Positions 1 to 10,425 of a stretch of 64,000 nt of DNA are shown in pieces. This stretch comes from Physcomitrium patens (Eukaryota; Streptophyta; Bryopsida; Funariales; Funariaceae). A program made the translations under genes and the position numbers. The stretch lies in NCBI RefSeq assembly GCF_000002425.4, contig NC_037271.1, forward strand, positions 3,491,404 through 3,555,403. The letters are read 5' to 3'. The notes under the pieces were generated by a model. That model had not been told where the DNA came from and searched no databases. It worked only from the letters and a program-made list of their open reading frames with translations. Each line of letters starts with the position of its first letter. The stretch's first letter is position 1.

Positions 1-470
1 TCGGAGAATGAGGAAGCGGAGGATGCCCAAATGTAGCGCATCGATAGTTTTTCGTATTAGCTGTAATGTGCTTATCACCACAGCAGAAGTTTCCTCACTG
101 CAACCGGGTACGAGATTCAGAACTATTTCAAATCTAGTGTTCTTGTATCATTTCAATGGTTCCTGTTGATTTTGTGTCGGGTTTTCTAATATGCTGATGT
201 TGTTGTTTTTCGTTTCCTTCTTCTCAAGCTCAAGATTTGTTCCGTAATACGTCTAATGCAATTTCATGTGTTTCAGTCCTATTTGTTGAGATAACAAGAA
301 CATTGTATTGACCTTGTCTTGTTACGTTGAGGTGCATCTTTTCTTGCTGGAAACGATTTATTTTTATTTTTTATTTTCTCACTTTATTTACATTTATTTA
401 CAAGATGGGCAAGGAACTTGTTTCGAAAAATTCTTGCTCAATTCGTGTGCCCATGTGTTGTCATAAAAGC
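1..470. other. Intergenic or gene-tail sequence at the left edge
   Basis: The first 36 bases are an open frame of eleven codons rich in Glu and Asp, ending at a TAG (34-36). They could be the C-terminal codons of a plus-strand gene that starts outside the window, but so short a run proves nothing. The rest is T-rich with no convincing coding signal and could be a 3' untranslated region or intron material. A strong 3' splice-like tract lies near 275-285. Confidence 0.3.
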
Positions 471-1362
471 TATCCAGGTCCTGATGTGGGTTTTGTAGTA
501 GCAGAGGTCACGTCTAGGATATTAAGGTACATAGAAAGTCTTGAATACCGGGAGACTTATACTCCTGTTTTTCGGGCATTTTGTTTCATGCTTTCATCCT
601 TCAGAACCTACCATGCTTTTCTTTCGAACAGTTTGTATAATTGAGTTAAAGCGAGTGTGTCTGACAACCTTATTCTTTAGGCCTATTCGTCGAACCATAT
701 CTTTGAACAACTCATCCCATCTCCCTTTGCGTCGAGTGGGAGCTTAACTGATGCTGAAAATATCTCTCCACTTGCAGCAGCTGCCGAGTATGTAAGGGCC
801 CAGGTCGACACTGCCTTTGGTAGCGCTAAAAATGACGCTTATGAGATTGATACAGATGAAGACTTCGTAACTGCGTTGGAATATGTGATGCCTCCAACTC
901 CTGAAATGGTGAGAAGTTCGACTTAGAAATTAAGCAATTTCTACACCTTTTCCCTATTAAAATAGTGTAATCATCCGTTTCTTTTCCACGTGTCTTATCT
1001 GCTGGTAAAAGCTGTGTGTTGAATCCATTCTTGTGAGTGTTTTGGATCAGTTCTGGATCAGCAATGAAATCAGAAGAGTGAGGTTTTATAATTGGCTACA
1101 TAAGTGGACAGCTGTACTGGATTGTAATTGCCAGGCCATTTATATCAATGCTAAATTGCATCTTGATCTGGAAGAAGACACTCACCATATTATAGTCTCG
1201 AACATTTTGGCAGTGGAAGGATGGGCAATACATAGCATCTGCATGGATGTGGTGGGTACGTTCAATATTCTGCAGGGAATCGGAATCATCCGTTTGGTGA
1301 TGCTTTTGATTGATACTACAAGCATTCAGAGTGCAATCGCTTTTCCTGTGCTGAATTCTTAA
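471..1362 (+). pseudogene. Partial lysyl-tRNA synthetase (bacterial/organellar type), core missing
   Basis: Class II lysyl-tRNA synthetases charge tRNA-Lys; plants carry a bacterial-type copy for plastids and mitochondria. Three pieces resemble that family, in order. Bases 475-582 read PDVGFVVAEVTSRILRYIES and on to ETYTPVF, like the segment leading into class II motif 1. An open exon at 681-908 ends in EDFVTALEY and MPP, as at the family's C-terminus. A last exon at 1276-1362 gives GIGIIRLVMLL then IAFPVLNS and TAA. This keeps the motif 3 pattern G-x-G-x-x-R, but the usual Asp before Arg is Ile. The intron 909-1275 has GT and AG ends and is phase 0 on both sides. Motif 2 and most of the catalytic domain are absent between 582 and 681, so it cannot be a working synthetase. 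It is a gene remnant or a partial duplicate whose last two exons stayed open. Confidence 0.6.
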
Positions 1363-2640
1363 TTTTGATTTTTCCAATCTGAACGACAGGATTTCAATTT
1401 TGTCCTATTCAGTTTCTGAAACACAGATAAATTGAAAGTCACCGTATTGAGATAGGGAGAGCCTGTCCATAGCGATGGGTCCTGACACAGAAAGTAGTTT
1501 CAAACAAGGGTCAGTCGGCTTGGTTTTTAAGTGCAGAATACTTTGTTGATATTGGTGCCACCAACTAATACGAGACCATTCTTTGAGTAAGTGTTTTGTT
1601 TTACTTTTAAATGACGGCCCTTCCAGTGAAAGAAGACTCTGCATACTACTCTAAGTTATCTTCAAGAAATGAACTGCTTTATCGTTGTTCTAGGAACGAC
1701 GCGTAATAATCATCACCACTTGTAGACAAAATAATAATTTTGAAATTGTTTCGTAAGGAAATCTAAACGAGAGCTCCGTGTCTTTTTATTCAATGTCTGG
1801 TTGAACAAAAGGGCACACAGAGGACTTGTTTGGATTCCTTCGTGAAGCAATCTCAATGGCATTGATATTGCAAAGTCGACGCAGTTACGAAGGGATAAGC
1901 AGAAGTCACTCGAGGATATGCATTAGGCCAGGTGTGGTTGCGTTGTGGTATCTCTGCTCAAGGTTTGGATCAATTTATGGAAAGTACACGTAAGGCTGTG
2001 GAGAAGGAGCCATCAGCCTTTCTATTTCAGCCGAGGTCGCTCCATACGCATGCAGTTAAATACTGTTCCTGGTCATCACGTCTGTTGAATACTAGTAAAT
2101 GACAACTTGATGACTTCACGTTTAAAAGAAGTTTCCTTCCAGGAACGAGGAGTAGGCTTCGTTTTCAAACGTGGTCCCATTCAACACATGCGAAACCTTT
2201 TCAAATGGGACCACGTTTTCATAGACAATTGTATAATTTAGTCGAGGATACAAGGTTGAACTATTATGCTGTTTCCACTAACACTACAGGATCTAAGGAC
2301 ACGAAGCCAGGCCTCTCCATTTGAAAAGGTTTCGCACGTGTTGTGAATGCAACATGAATACAGTGCCTATGCACAACATATGTTTACCAACTCAAGTGCA
2401 CTCCCTCCAATTTTCTACGCTTCGACACCTTCCTGGTAAACAATAGAAGTTTTCTCTGCGATCCAAGATAGCAGGTTAAAATTTGTGAAAACGTGGCCCA
2501 ATTTGACAGATTTTCGTCGAGATTGGGCACCGTAATCGAGGGAAGACAACTTGAAACTATGTCGACTTATCCTTCAAGAAATTACCCTTCGCCATTTCCG
2601 CCGTTCTTTTTGCTAGCTGCATTGTCACTTTAACCCTGGT
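1363..2640. other. Non-coding intergenic stretch
   Basis: Moderate GC content and no convincing reading frame. It contains a foldback repeat (listed separately) and presumably the upstream regulatory region of the SH3-like gene. No other structure was recognised. Confidence 0.5.
2167..2343. repeat. Nested inverted repeat (MITE-like foldback)
   Basis: Two overlapping inverted repeats share sequence. A perfect 15-bp pair (2167-2181 with 2204-2218) closes on a 22-base loop. The loop plus part of the second arm (2182-2208) is repeated in reverse complement at 2317-2343 with one mismatch in 27. The outer arms are about 108 bp apart. The size and terminal inverted arms resemble a small non-autonomous foldback transposon. 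No clear target-site duplication was found, and a role as a hairpin in RNA cannot be excluded. Confidence 0.6.
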
Positions 2641-2645
2641 ACAAG

Positions 2646-2653
2646 TATAAATA
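2646..2653 (+). promoter_or_regulatory. TATA box of the SH3-like secreted protein gene
   Basis: TATAAATA lies 105-112 bases upstream of the first ATG. Transcription should start around 2675-2685, which gives a leader of about 75-80 bases without an upstream ATG. Confidence 0.6.
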
Positions 2654-2757
2654 TCGGCTTTCGACAGGGTTCAGATCATCACATCCAGCTCCATTGCTCT
2701 CTGACGCTTCCTACAACCCACGGTTCTGTGCCAGCAGCAGCACATACACTTTCTAAG

Positions 2758-3266
2758 ATGACGTCTCTACACCAAGCCAGGTTTGCAGCACGATCAATTA
2801 CCTTGTTGCATGGGCAAGGACACTCTTCTCTGATTCTAATAAAGCACGCTTCTTCTCTTACGCAATGAATCTCGTCGCATTCATATGACACTTGCTGAAT
2901 GTGAGATGACTATATTCTCAATGCAGGTCCCCTAGGTTCGCAGCCCTGATCATACTCATCTTGGCGCTCGGTGCGCTGTCCTTCTTCGCTGCTCCTGCAG
3001 ACGCTTGCGCTTGCACCAGTGGCAGAATGAAATCATCAGCCCCATGCTGGTACGGTGGCCCAGGATCAGGATCCCACGTAACAGTGCCACCAGGAGGCAT
3101 CTATTCCATCGGCTGCCAAGCCGTGGGCAGAAGTGTGGGTGGCAACAACTACTGGAACAGAATCCATTATAACGGACAATGGTGCTACATAAACGACTAC
3201 TACATGACCACCGGGTGCCCGACCAAGTGCAGCAACCTTGGTTGCTGCAACGGTTACAGTTGTTAG
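2758..3266 (+). CDS. Small secreted cysteine-rich protein with bacterial-type SH3-like fold (two exons)
   Basis: Predicted exons are 2758-2780 and 2927-3266, giving 120 residues. The ATG at 2758 is the first after the TATA box. The 146-bp intron has GT and AG ends; a second AG nine bases downstream (exon from 2936) would drop Ser-Pro-Arg in frame. Joining the exons builds a classic signal peptide: Arg8 and Arg11, a hydrophobic run of about 18 residues, then ADA before Cys35, the likely cleavage site. The mature part has ten cysteines. Residues 48-104 follow the pattern of secreted bacterial SH3 domains: a GGPGSGS turn, then CQAVGRSVGGN, W84, NGQ and YINDYYMTTG. The tail after Cys105 has five more cysteines and ends on Cys120. 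It is probably an apoplastic or cell-wall protein, but no ligand or activity can be read from the sequence. The SH3 assignment is by pattern only. Confidence 0.75.
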
Positions 3267-3358
3267 CCGGGGAATCTGAGCAATGATACCCACCGCAGCG
3301 CCTGAAACGTCGCTGCCCTTCAGTTCAAAAATCTTTGACTGCTCTTCGGGATGATATA

Positions 3359-3364
3359 AATAAA
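3359..3364 (+). promoter_or_regulatory. Poly(A) signal of the SH3-like gene
   Basis: AATAAA lies 93 bases after the stop codon, in an otherwise GC-balanced 3' flank. It is followed by a T/G-rich stretch, as expected for a plant 3' end. Confidence 0.5.
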
Positions 3365-3725
3365 TGATGTTTGTACAGCTGAATTCTCGCGATGTGCTAG
3401 TGCATGCTAGTGAAGTCGTTTAACAATAATCTGAGGTCCGAGTGAGTTTCTCCAGTTGGGGTGCTCGCGTTGCCTGGTCTATCGATCTAGGCACGGCGTT
3501 GTCGATCGGCGTCGGCCGACAGCGTAGCGGACTTCGCTGTTTCTAGTCTGTGTGTTTTCAATCGCCGGGTAGCTGCTTTAGTGGTTCTAAAGCCCAGATC
3601 CAGGCATGGTCTGGTAACTGTGAGGGCGTTTGAGTTTTAATAAATTAAAATCCGGTCCAGAATATTTTAAATAAACCAATTATTTAATTCGCTACTCATG
3701 TTCTGACTTGGTAATTATCTGATCC

Positions 3726-3750
3726 CACACACACACACAAACAAACAAAC
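3726..3750. repeat. Microsatellite (CA)n followed by (CAAA)n
   Basis: About seven CA units run straight into three CAAA units. Confidence 0.85.
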
Positions 3751-3825
3751 CAAAATATGCATGACCTTGTTTGTGAATTTTTGGGACGTTTTTGAGAAGA
3801 TCTTATTCATGAGCTACTGCAAGCT

Positions 3826-3903
3826 ATGGCATACACTACAATGGTTTTTTTACACATTCTATTTATGGCATATACCACAATGGGTTTTTTACACATTCTA
3901 TTG
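3826..3903. repeat. Tandem repeat, two units of 39 bp
   Basis: The unit beginning ATGGCATA at 3826 is repeated exactly in phase at 3865, with a handful of substitutions between the two. Both contain a T-run followed by ACACATTCTATT. A small local duplication with no coding role visible. Confidence 0.85.
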
Positions 3904-4299
3904 ATGCATTGATTTTGGTTTTTGTAGATAGTTTGCTGAAACTCACTTGTTTGTATTTGTTTATTTGTGTACTGATGATATTGATTTCTTGTTCATAAAA
4001 TTCTTTATTTTTGGTTTCTTTTAAATAATCAATTATCACATGGAATGGCTTGAGGAATAAATTGTTTTAAATTTTTTACTTTCAGTATTGTTTATAACAA
4101 ATCTTTGATATTGTCTTTCAATCCATATCAAAATTGATTGATAAGGCCTTTGTCATTTCAATATTTGTCTTAAATAAGGTATTAGAATTAATTAGCATAA
4201 ATGTTGGTTGACCGTGATCCTTATCATAAAAATAAGAGCTTAGTCTTTGCTATTCTTTTTATTATTATTATTTTTTAATATGACCGTGAATACTTTTAG

Positions 4300-5586
4300 G
4301 AATGATTTCAAATCATAAAAGAGTTGTGAATCTTTTTCCATTAAAGGTACAAATCAAATGAGAGCTCTTCTTAATAGAAGTGCACCTATAAACCCAACTC
4401 AAGTAAATCCATTAAGATATAGGAAAGAATGCAACCTTAAGTAGAGCTTGAGCTGTTGCAAAAATATTCAAAATTTTGATCTTGTTTCGTCAATTTTTTG
4501 AGGCATACTAATCCTTGTTCTTAATGCACTTGTAAAAGTAAAACTTTCTTGGATTTGGTTGTGAAGTTAATCTACTTACTTCCTTCAACTTCATAATTTC
4601 TTGAAACAGATTTTGAATTTTTTCCATAGGCATAGGATTAATATTTCCTTGGTTGGTACTAATAATGCATGAAATTTCCATCTTAAGAGTATTGAAAAGT
4701 TTGTAAAGATCTACAATAGTTGCAAATCTATTTTCACTTTTGTCAAGTATAACATCTATAATTTTTTATTCTATTTCAAAAAACTTGACAAACTTACAAG
4801 TTAAATTAGAGGAAGATAATCTATAACCTTTAATATCAAATAAAAATTTCTACAAAGAAAGATAATCTTCTCTATTTAAGAAAAAAATGAATGTTGAAAA
4901 GTAAATAATTTGTTTAAAAGTGGATAATCTTCAACCTTCAAAATTCAACAATAGAAGTGAGATAATTCATTCACTTCTAAAATAAGACAAAAATAATGAG
5001 TTAGAACTCTTATCAAACTATCAAGGATATAAACTTCAAAGAACTAAAATATCAATACACTCTTGTGTTACTCAAAAAGACTAAAAAATCACTGAAAGAT
5101 GATATTATATTATATTAGAATGACTATTGTTAAAGACAAAAAGACTAGAAAGTCTTAAAATAAGACCAAAGAATAGAAAGGCATTGATAAGAGTGAAAAA
5201 GGCTTCACTCTTGCTTCCATATATATTCTTAACTAAGAGCTATATAACAATATCTTTTAGGACCTTCAAAACATGTTGACTTTGTAAAATATATATTTTA
5301 ATTTGCAAGGTAAGTTTTCTATATGAGTGCTTTATAGTTAGCTTGTTTTGCAAGCTACCAATATATGCTTATGTTTTTGACCAAGTTTCTAACTTAATAA
5401 TCAATTATATGTAAAGTCAACATATGTAAAGTTGACACATATAAAGCCAATACATGTAAAGTCAATGGAGCATCTATAAAGCTTTTAAAAAAATTATCTA
5501 AAAAATATTATGAAATAAATCTACTTTTATGTATTTCTATTTAATTATGTAGGAAAATATTAGAATAAATATGTACATTTGTGACA
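4300..5586 (-). mobile_element. Truncated LTR-retrotransposon fossil (family D) with one LTR
   Basis: 5019-5586 is an LTR of about 568 bp. It is related to the LTR at 44343-44901 and to the LTR that begins at 63855, whose 5' end starts TGTCA. Just left of 5019 the reverse strand shows a weak primer-binding-like sequence, which suggests the LTR is read leftward and that 4300-5018 is the start of the internal region. That part is open only in short pieces and resembles gag very weakly. It abuts the polymerase region of the neighbouring gypsy fossil, so it probably inserted there. The element is old and broken; its left limit is not clear. Confidence 0.5.
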
Positions 5587-6612
5587 AGAAGTAGTACAAA
5601 GATAAAATTATTTTAGCTTCAAGAGAGTAATATATTATTGATCAAATACTATTTTTTTGGTCTTTGGAATAAAATATGATCTCTTTAGTAAAGCGTTTGA
5701 TAGTCCTTGCTACTTTATTAGCCAATATATAATTATCTAAATTAAAATAAGATAATAATATATTCCAATAAATTTGGCTATAATTCAAAATCTGAGTTGA
5801 TATGAAATATTTCAAATTTTTGTGATTTGTACATATAATTATAGGATATTTAAAGCCTTCCAACAAGTGATACTATTCTTTGAAAGAGTCTATAATTACA
5901 AAAAGTTCTTTATTGTGAATTTCGTAATTGATCTTTGCAATTAAAAACTTTTTAGAATAAAATAAAATTAAGTGGAGTTTTCTATTCTTTCCTATCTATG
6001 ATAATATAGCTTCTAATACAAAGCCAGAAGTATCAGTTTTTAAATACAAGACCTTTGTGAAACCTAGATGTATTAATCTTAGAGCTATAATAAAAATTGC
6101 CTTCAAATCTTGAAAAACTTTTTGTACTTGAGGTCCTCATTTCAATTTGTCTTTGAATGTCAATTTAGTCAAAAGAGTAGCAAATTAAAAATAATTTTTT
6201 ATAAATATACAATAGAAATAAGAAATTTTAAGGAAATATTATATATTCCATATTATTTTTGGAATTGTCGACTCTGTTATAGCTTGAATTTTCTTCAAGT
6301 CTATCAATAATTCTTCATTGAATATAATATATCCAAAAAAATTCTATTTTTAATTGATAGAATACATATTATTTTAATTAGACATATAATCTTATATCTC
6401 ATAACTTTTGCAAGATTAATCTCATATGATATTCATGTTCTTCAAGAATCTTGGAATAGATTAAGATATTATTATGATAATAAATAATAAAATTATTTAA
6501 GAATTCTTAAAAAATATTATTCATGAAATGCTTCAATATAACTAGAGCTGTTATCAATCTAGAAGGCATGAAATTATATTCAAAATATCCATATCTTGTC
6601 TAAAAAAAGTTA

Positions 6613-7412
6613 TATATTTCTCATTTTGTTCTGGGTTTTAAACCTTAAGTTGCGAGTTTAATCAACTAGATGGAACCAAATCTTCTGATACATTTTTTCC
6701 ATAAGCCCATGTAATCCATTGACCAAAGCATCATTCTATTTGATCTACATCACCACCCCTCACATTAGTTGCTTGATACTACTTACTTTTTTGAACCACC
6801 TCAATATGCTATATATAAATATGGAGTATGCTATATGCAAACATGGAGTATTTCAACAAAGGATAAAATTGAGTTAATTCTACTCATTGTTTTTGACTTA
6901 TCAATATATTAATTAGTCTAGTTAGGACATTCTTCCAATAATGCATACCACATATGTTGCCAATGGTTGTAGGATTTGATATTGTGATGTGCTCAGTTTG
7001 AGGTATGAGCATTTGGAGGATATGGCTTCACCATTGCCAAGCTTTCTTCATAGATTTGTACTTCCAGAATCTGTATATGATTGTTTCTTATATCTTTGTT
7101 AAATACACTTAGCAACATTATTTTATTTCCTACTCTACTATCCCTAGCCATTCATTTATCACTGTTGCATAATACTGTGCTAGTCATATAAGTCCTATTT
7201 CTTTTAATATGTGCTCTTTATCCCAAAAATTTAACTATTTTATTTTGAATATTGAATATAATACTCTATTTTATTTTTAGACTATAATATTTTATATCAC
7301 ATGTTACTATTGTAGTAGATTGTGGCCTCATTTGGTAGTGTAGGTTACGAGAAAGATTTGTCTTGTCTAGTGGAACCTCTATAGATTTCATATCAATATA
7401 TTTATTCTTTGA
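6613..7412 (-). repeat. Copy of the LINE-associated repeat of 19063-19803
   Basis: About 800 bp aligned in the same orientation with 19063-19803, around nine bases in ten identical by eye. A 20-odd-bp stretch near 6800-6850 is duplicated here only. At 19 kb the sequence lies at the 3' side of a minus-strand LINE, so this is probably a 5'-truncated LINE copy that landed in the gypsy fossil. No reverse transcriptase motif is inside the shared part, so the LINE origin is inferred from context. Confidence 0.5.
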
Positions 7413-8330
7413 GTTAGCTTCAAGTTGATTCTAGAAGTGTAAGACTTATTTTCAGAGGGTTTGAAATGACTTTGCAATTGTTGTTCAAAGTTAAGATTTG
7501 TATTGGTGATTTGGAATTTATATAAAATAATTAGAACTAGCAGTCTCAGCTAATTCGAGCAATTGGGATGACATCTATTATTCAAAATTCGATAATGCTT
7601 AGTTAATTAGATGTGCTAAGTGTGTGTAAAATTTTGTATTAATCTAATGGTACATTTGGAAGATATCTAGGTTTTTCTATAAGAAGGTATTAGAAGTTGG
7701 CAATTTGGAGTTGAATAGGGCTTCTATGATATCTAAAGATCTACAAGTTGGATCAGGGTGAAATATGGCATGGTAGTAGAAGACTTCAAGATCAAGGTAC
7801 TTACCAATTTTGAGTTGGAGTTAATAATTGGAGAAGGAAAAATTGCTATTGAAACATTTGCATCAACTTTCAAGTTAGCAGTCAAATAATATCAGTGCAC
7901 TTTTTAGGCTTTTTCTCACAATTTGTAAGTTGGATTGGATTGAATTTTTTTTGAGCATATAGAAGACTTACAGTGACATTGGTATGCTAAATTTTTACTA
8001 AATAGATAATTAAATTAGAAGTTATAGTTTGCTAAAATTTTCTAATTAAAATTAGGGCTTCCAAGGAGAAATCAAAATTATCTAATTATAAAAGTAATAA
8101 TTCAATTGGAATTTGTGTATGCTTGAGGTTAATAAGAAAAGTGTTTTTGAGCACTTTGTATTAGCTTTAAGCTCTTTTGAATTGAAATTCGAATTACTTT
8201 GTATTTAAATGATTGAAACCTATTAGAGTTTCTTATATATTTATAAAATATAACTTCATCTTCTACAGCCAAGTGCCCTATGCATTCCCAAACAAGAAAA
8301 TATGTATTATAATAATGTATTGGTACACCT
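7413..8330 (+). mobile_element. LTR fragment of Ty3/gypsy family C
   Basis: This segment matches the 3' two thirds of the LTR at 60684-62027, including the stretch before the LTR end containing CCCTATGCATTCCC. It lies beside the LINE-like fragment, and both together split the reverse transcriptase region of the surrounding gypsy fossil. A fossil fragment. Confidence 0.6.
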
Positions 8331-10108
8331 ACTAGAGATTTGAAATGCCAAATAAAGCTTTTGCAAGATTGCTATCAATGTAATCATTTAATGTCAAAAA
8401 CTTGTCTTATAATAGGTTATAAATTGGACCAAATAGTGGTTGAGACATTTTTTAAAGATTAACAATACAACCATATGGTTGATGCTCTAGTAATATGTGA
8501 GCATTTTTATTTTTGAAGACATCTTGAAATTCCTTATACTACTTTGAGATAGCTACTAGCAAGCTTGCTTCTTCACAAGCTGGAGTTGTATAAATAACAA
8601 ATAGCATTTTTTCTTAGCCATCTTCATGAAAGCCATGGCTTCAAAAAATAAAGGCTTTATTATTAATAACTTCTTAAAAGTTTTTGCCCAAAAGAATTCT
8701 ATAAAAAATTCAATCTTATAAAACCTCCAATCTATAGATGGATTATATCTTTCTAACTACAAAAGTCCTAAAATGATAAAATTAGATAAGATTCTAATAA
8801 TATTCAATATTATTTTACTATTATGGCTCTCAATTGATATTTCTAGTGATATGGTCTCATGAGTAATATTACCTAAAGATAAAAGTCAACCAACTATTAT
8901 TTCTACATATATAGATTTTGACTTCTATATTCAAAGAATTTTATGAAGTTTAAAAAAATCTTCATCTAAAAAGCAAGAAAATACTTTTGAATCTAATAAA
9001 GCATTTGTTTGAAGTTTTTATAGGCTAAGAAATTATGATATAATAAAACAACAAGAAAGTTGGATAAAACGAGAGGGACCTTGATAATTTTGAGGTATTG
9101 AAATGTATAGCCACATAGTCCTTATTATGGCTGAGCTTCTTTATTTTCCTAAATAATTACACTTCTAATATTTTTTGTATGTTGTTTTTTTGAACAACTC
9201 TTAGTTTTGTGACCTTCTTCACCACAATATGAGCATAGACCTTGTTAAAATCAACGTTTCTTCTCTTCTACTATAAGAAGTTTAAATTGTTTTATATCAA
9301 TTTGCATAGTTTTAGCTCTAGAGTGTGGAAATAATATATTTGTTGAAGTAATAGAGTACAAATTTTTAGTGTGTTTCTTTATCAAATTCCATAAGTATTG
9401 ATATTGACAATGTTGAAATAATTGATTATTGTACTTCACAACTTAGCTGATAGCTTTATTAAGTATTTGAAGATTAAATAACGATAGTAATAAATCTTTC
9501 ACATCATTCTTTCTTCTCCAATAAAATCGGCTCATAAGAGCTTATTCATCTTAATTGATGTTATTATCTAATTACCTAAAATCAAATGCATAAATTGATG
9601 TAAAGCATAATCTTTGACATAGTGAGTAAATTTTTATTGTTGTTCATTAAGCCTTATCATGTTCTCCGAATGCCTTTGCAAATCCTTCTAAGAAAGCTTC
9701 AAAGTTGCTGAAGATTGGAGATCTCTTCTTAAAAATAAAATAAAAAAATAACTAAAATAAGGCTTATCTTATAAGCAAAGATTCAACTAAACCAACTTGC
9801 AACTCTTCAATTAGATAGTGCTCAAGTTGTAAAAAAGTTACCAATCAAATTTGATTAACAAATCCTCAAAACTTTAAGCGTGTGCCATCAAATATTTTTA
9901 GAAGACTAATTTAAGGTTGTTTATGTTATTGAATAGGACTTTTTTTTTATTGAAGTATAGATGCCATTGCTTCTTTGGATGTAGAAGCTTAAGGAAGTGG
10001 TTGCATCATAAGTTAATTTACTTCAGGTCTTGCATCATCATAAAAACTTACAAAAAGTTTCTTAATTTTAGCAATTCTATGAATAAAGTATTCAAAGTAA
10101 TCATAATA

Positions 10109-10258
10109 ATATCTAACTTGGACTCAGAAGACTTAACCACACTAACATCTAAGCAGGACTTTAGAGATTCAACCATATCAATATCTAACTTGGATTTAGG
10201 AGATTCAACCATATTAATATCTAACTTGGACTTAGGATATTCAATCATACTAATATCT
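10109..10258. repeat. Minisatellite, four units of 36 bp
   Basis: Four consecutive 36-bp units, with a partial fifth, built on ATATCTAACTTGGA. Because 36 is a multiple of three, the reverse strand stays open and reads as a 12-residue repeat like ESPKSKLDIDMV. It lies in the gag part of the left gypsy fossil and falls in the stretch missing from the right-arm copy. Confidence 0.85.
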
Positions 10259-10280
10259 TCACTTTTTAGCTATCTTAAAA

Positions 10281-10310
10281 AATAAATAAATAAATAAATA
10301 AATAAATAAA
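10281..10310. repeat. Microsatellite (AAAT)n
   Basis: Seven perfect four-base units in a row. A second, less regular tract of the same motif lies at about 10665-10700. Confidence 0.9.
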
Positions 10311-10425
10311 CCAATATTAATTTCAAAGAAAATACTCCACAACCTCTAAATTGCTTAGATGCCTTCAAGAAGAAAGATAATTTACTCTCTATTGAAAAGG
10401 ATCAAGCTCTAATATTGATAAGAGA

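Larger units (their letters stand above)
3365..4299. other. Transition from genic DNA to AT-rich repeat territory
   Basis: Up to about 3620 the base composition resembles the genic region; after that it becomes strongly AT-rich. No gene was recognised. It contains a short CA/CAAA tract and a two-copy tandem repeat, listed separately. Confidence 0.5.
5587..10425 (-). mobile_element. Ty3/gypsy (chromovirus-like) fossil, left-arm copy
   Basis: Read leftward, the parts are in gypsy order: a primer-binding-like sequence near 10410 (degenerate form of the initiator-Met tRNA type), gag at about 9250-10400, a CCHC zinc knuckle at 9188-9243 (C-x2-C-x4-H-x4-C), protease at about 8600-9000, reverse transcriptase split between about 8330-8500 and 5900-6610, and RNase H at 5642-5900 with the typical HLLEG-like and DHKNL-like segment. 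It is interrupted by unrelated repeats at 6613-8330. The same family sits in the mirror position at 33960-36649, so it was present before the inverted duplication. Heavily decayed, with dozens of breaks, and old. Confidence 0.7.

Noticed and set aside
1033-1275. Upstream half of the 109-codon frame ending at 1362
   Set aside because: It lies within the intron 909-1275 of the lysyl-tRNA synthetase remnant; only the part after 1276 matches the family.
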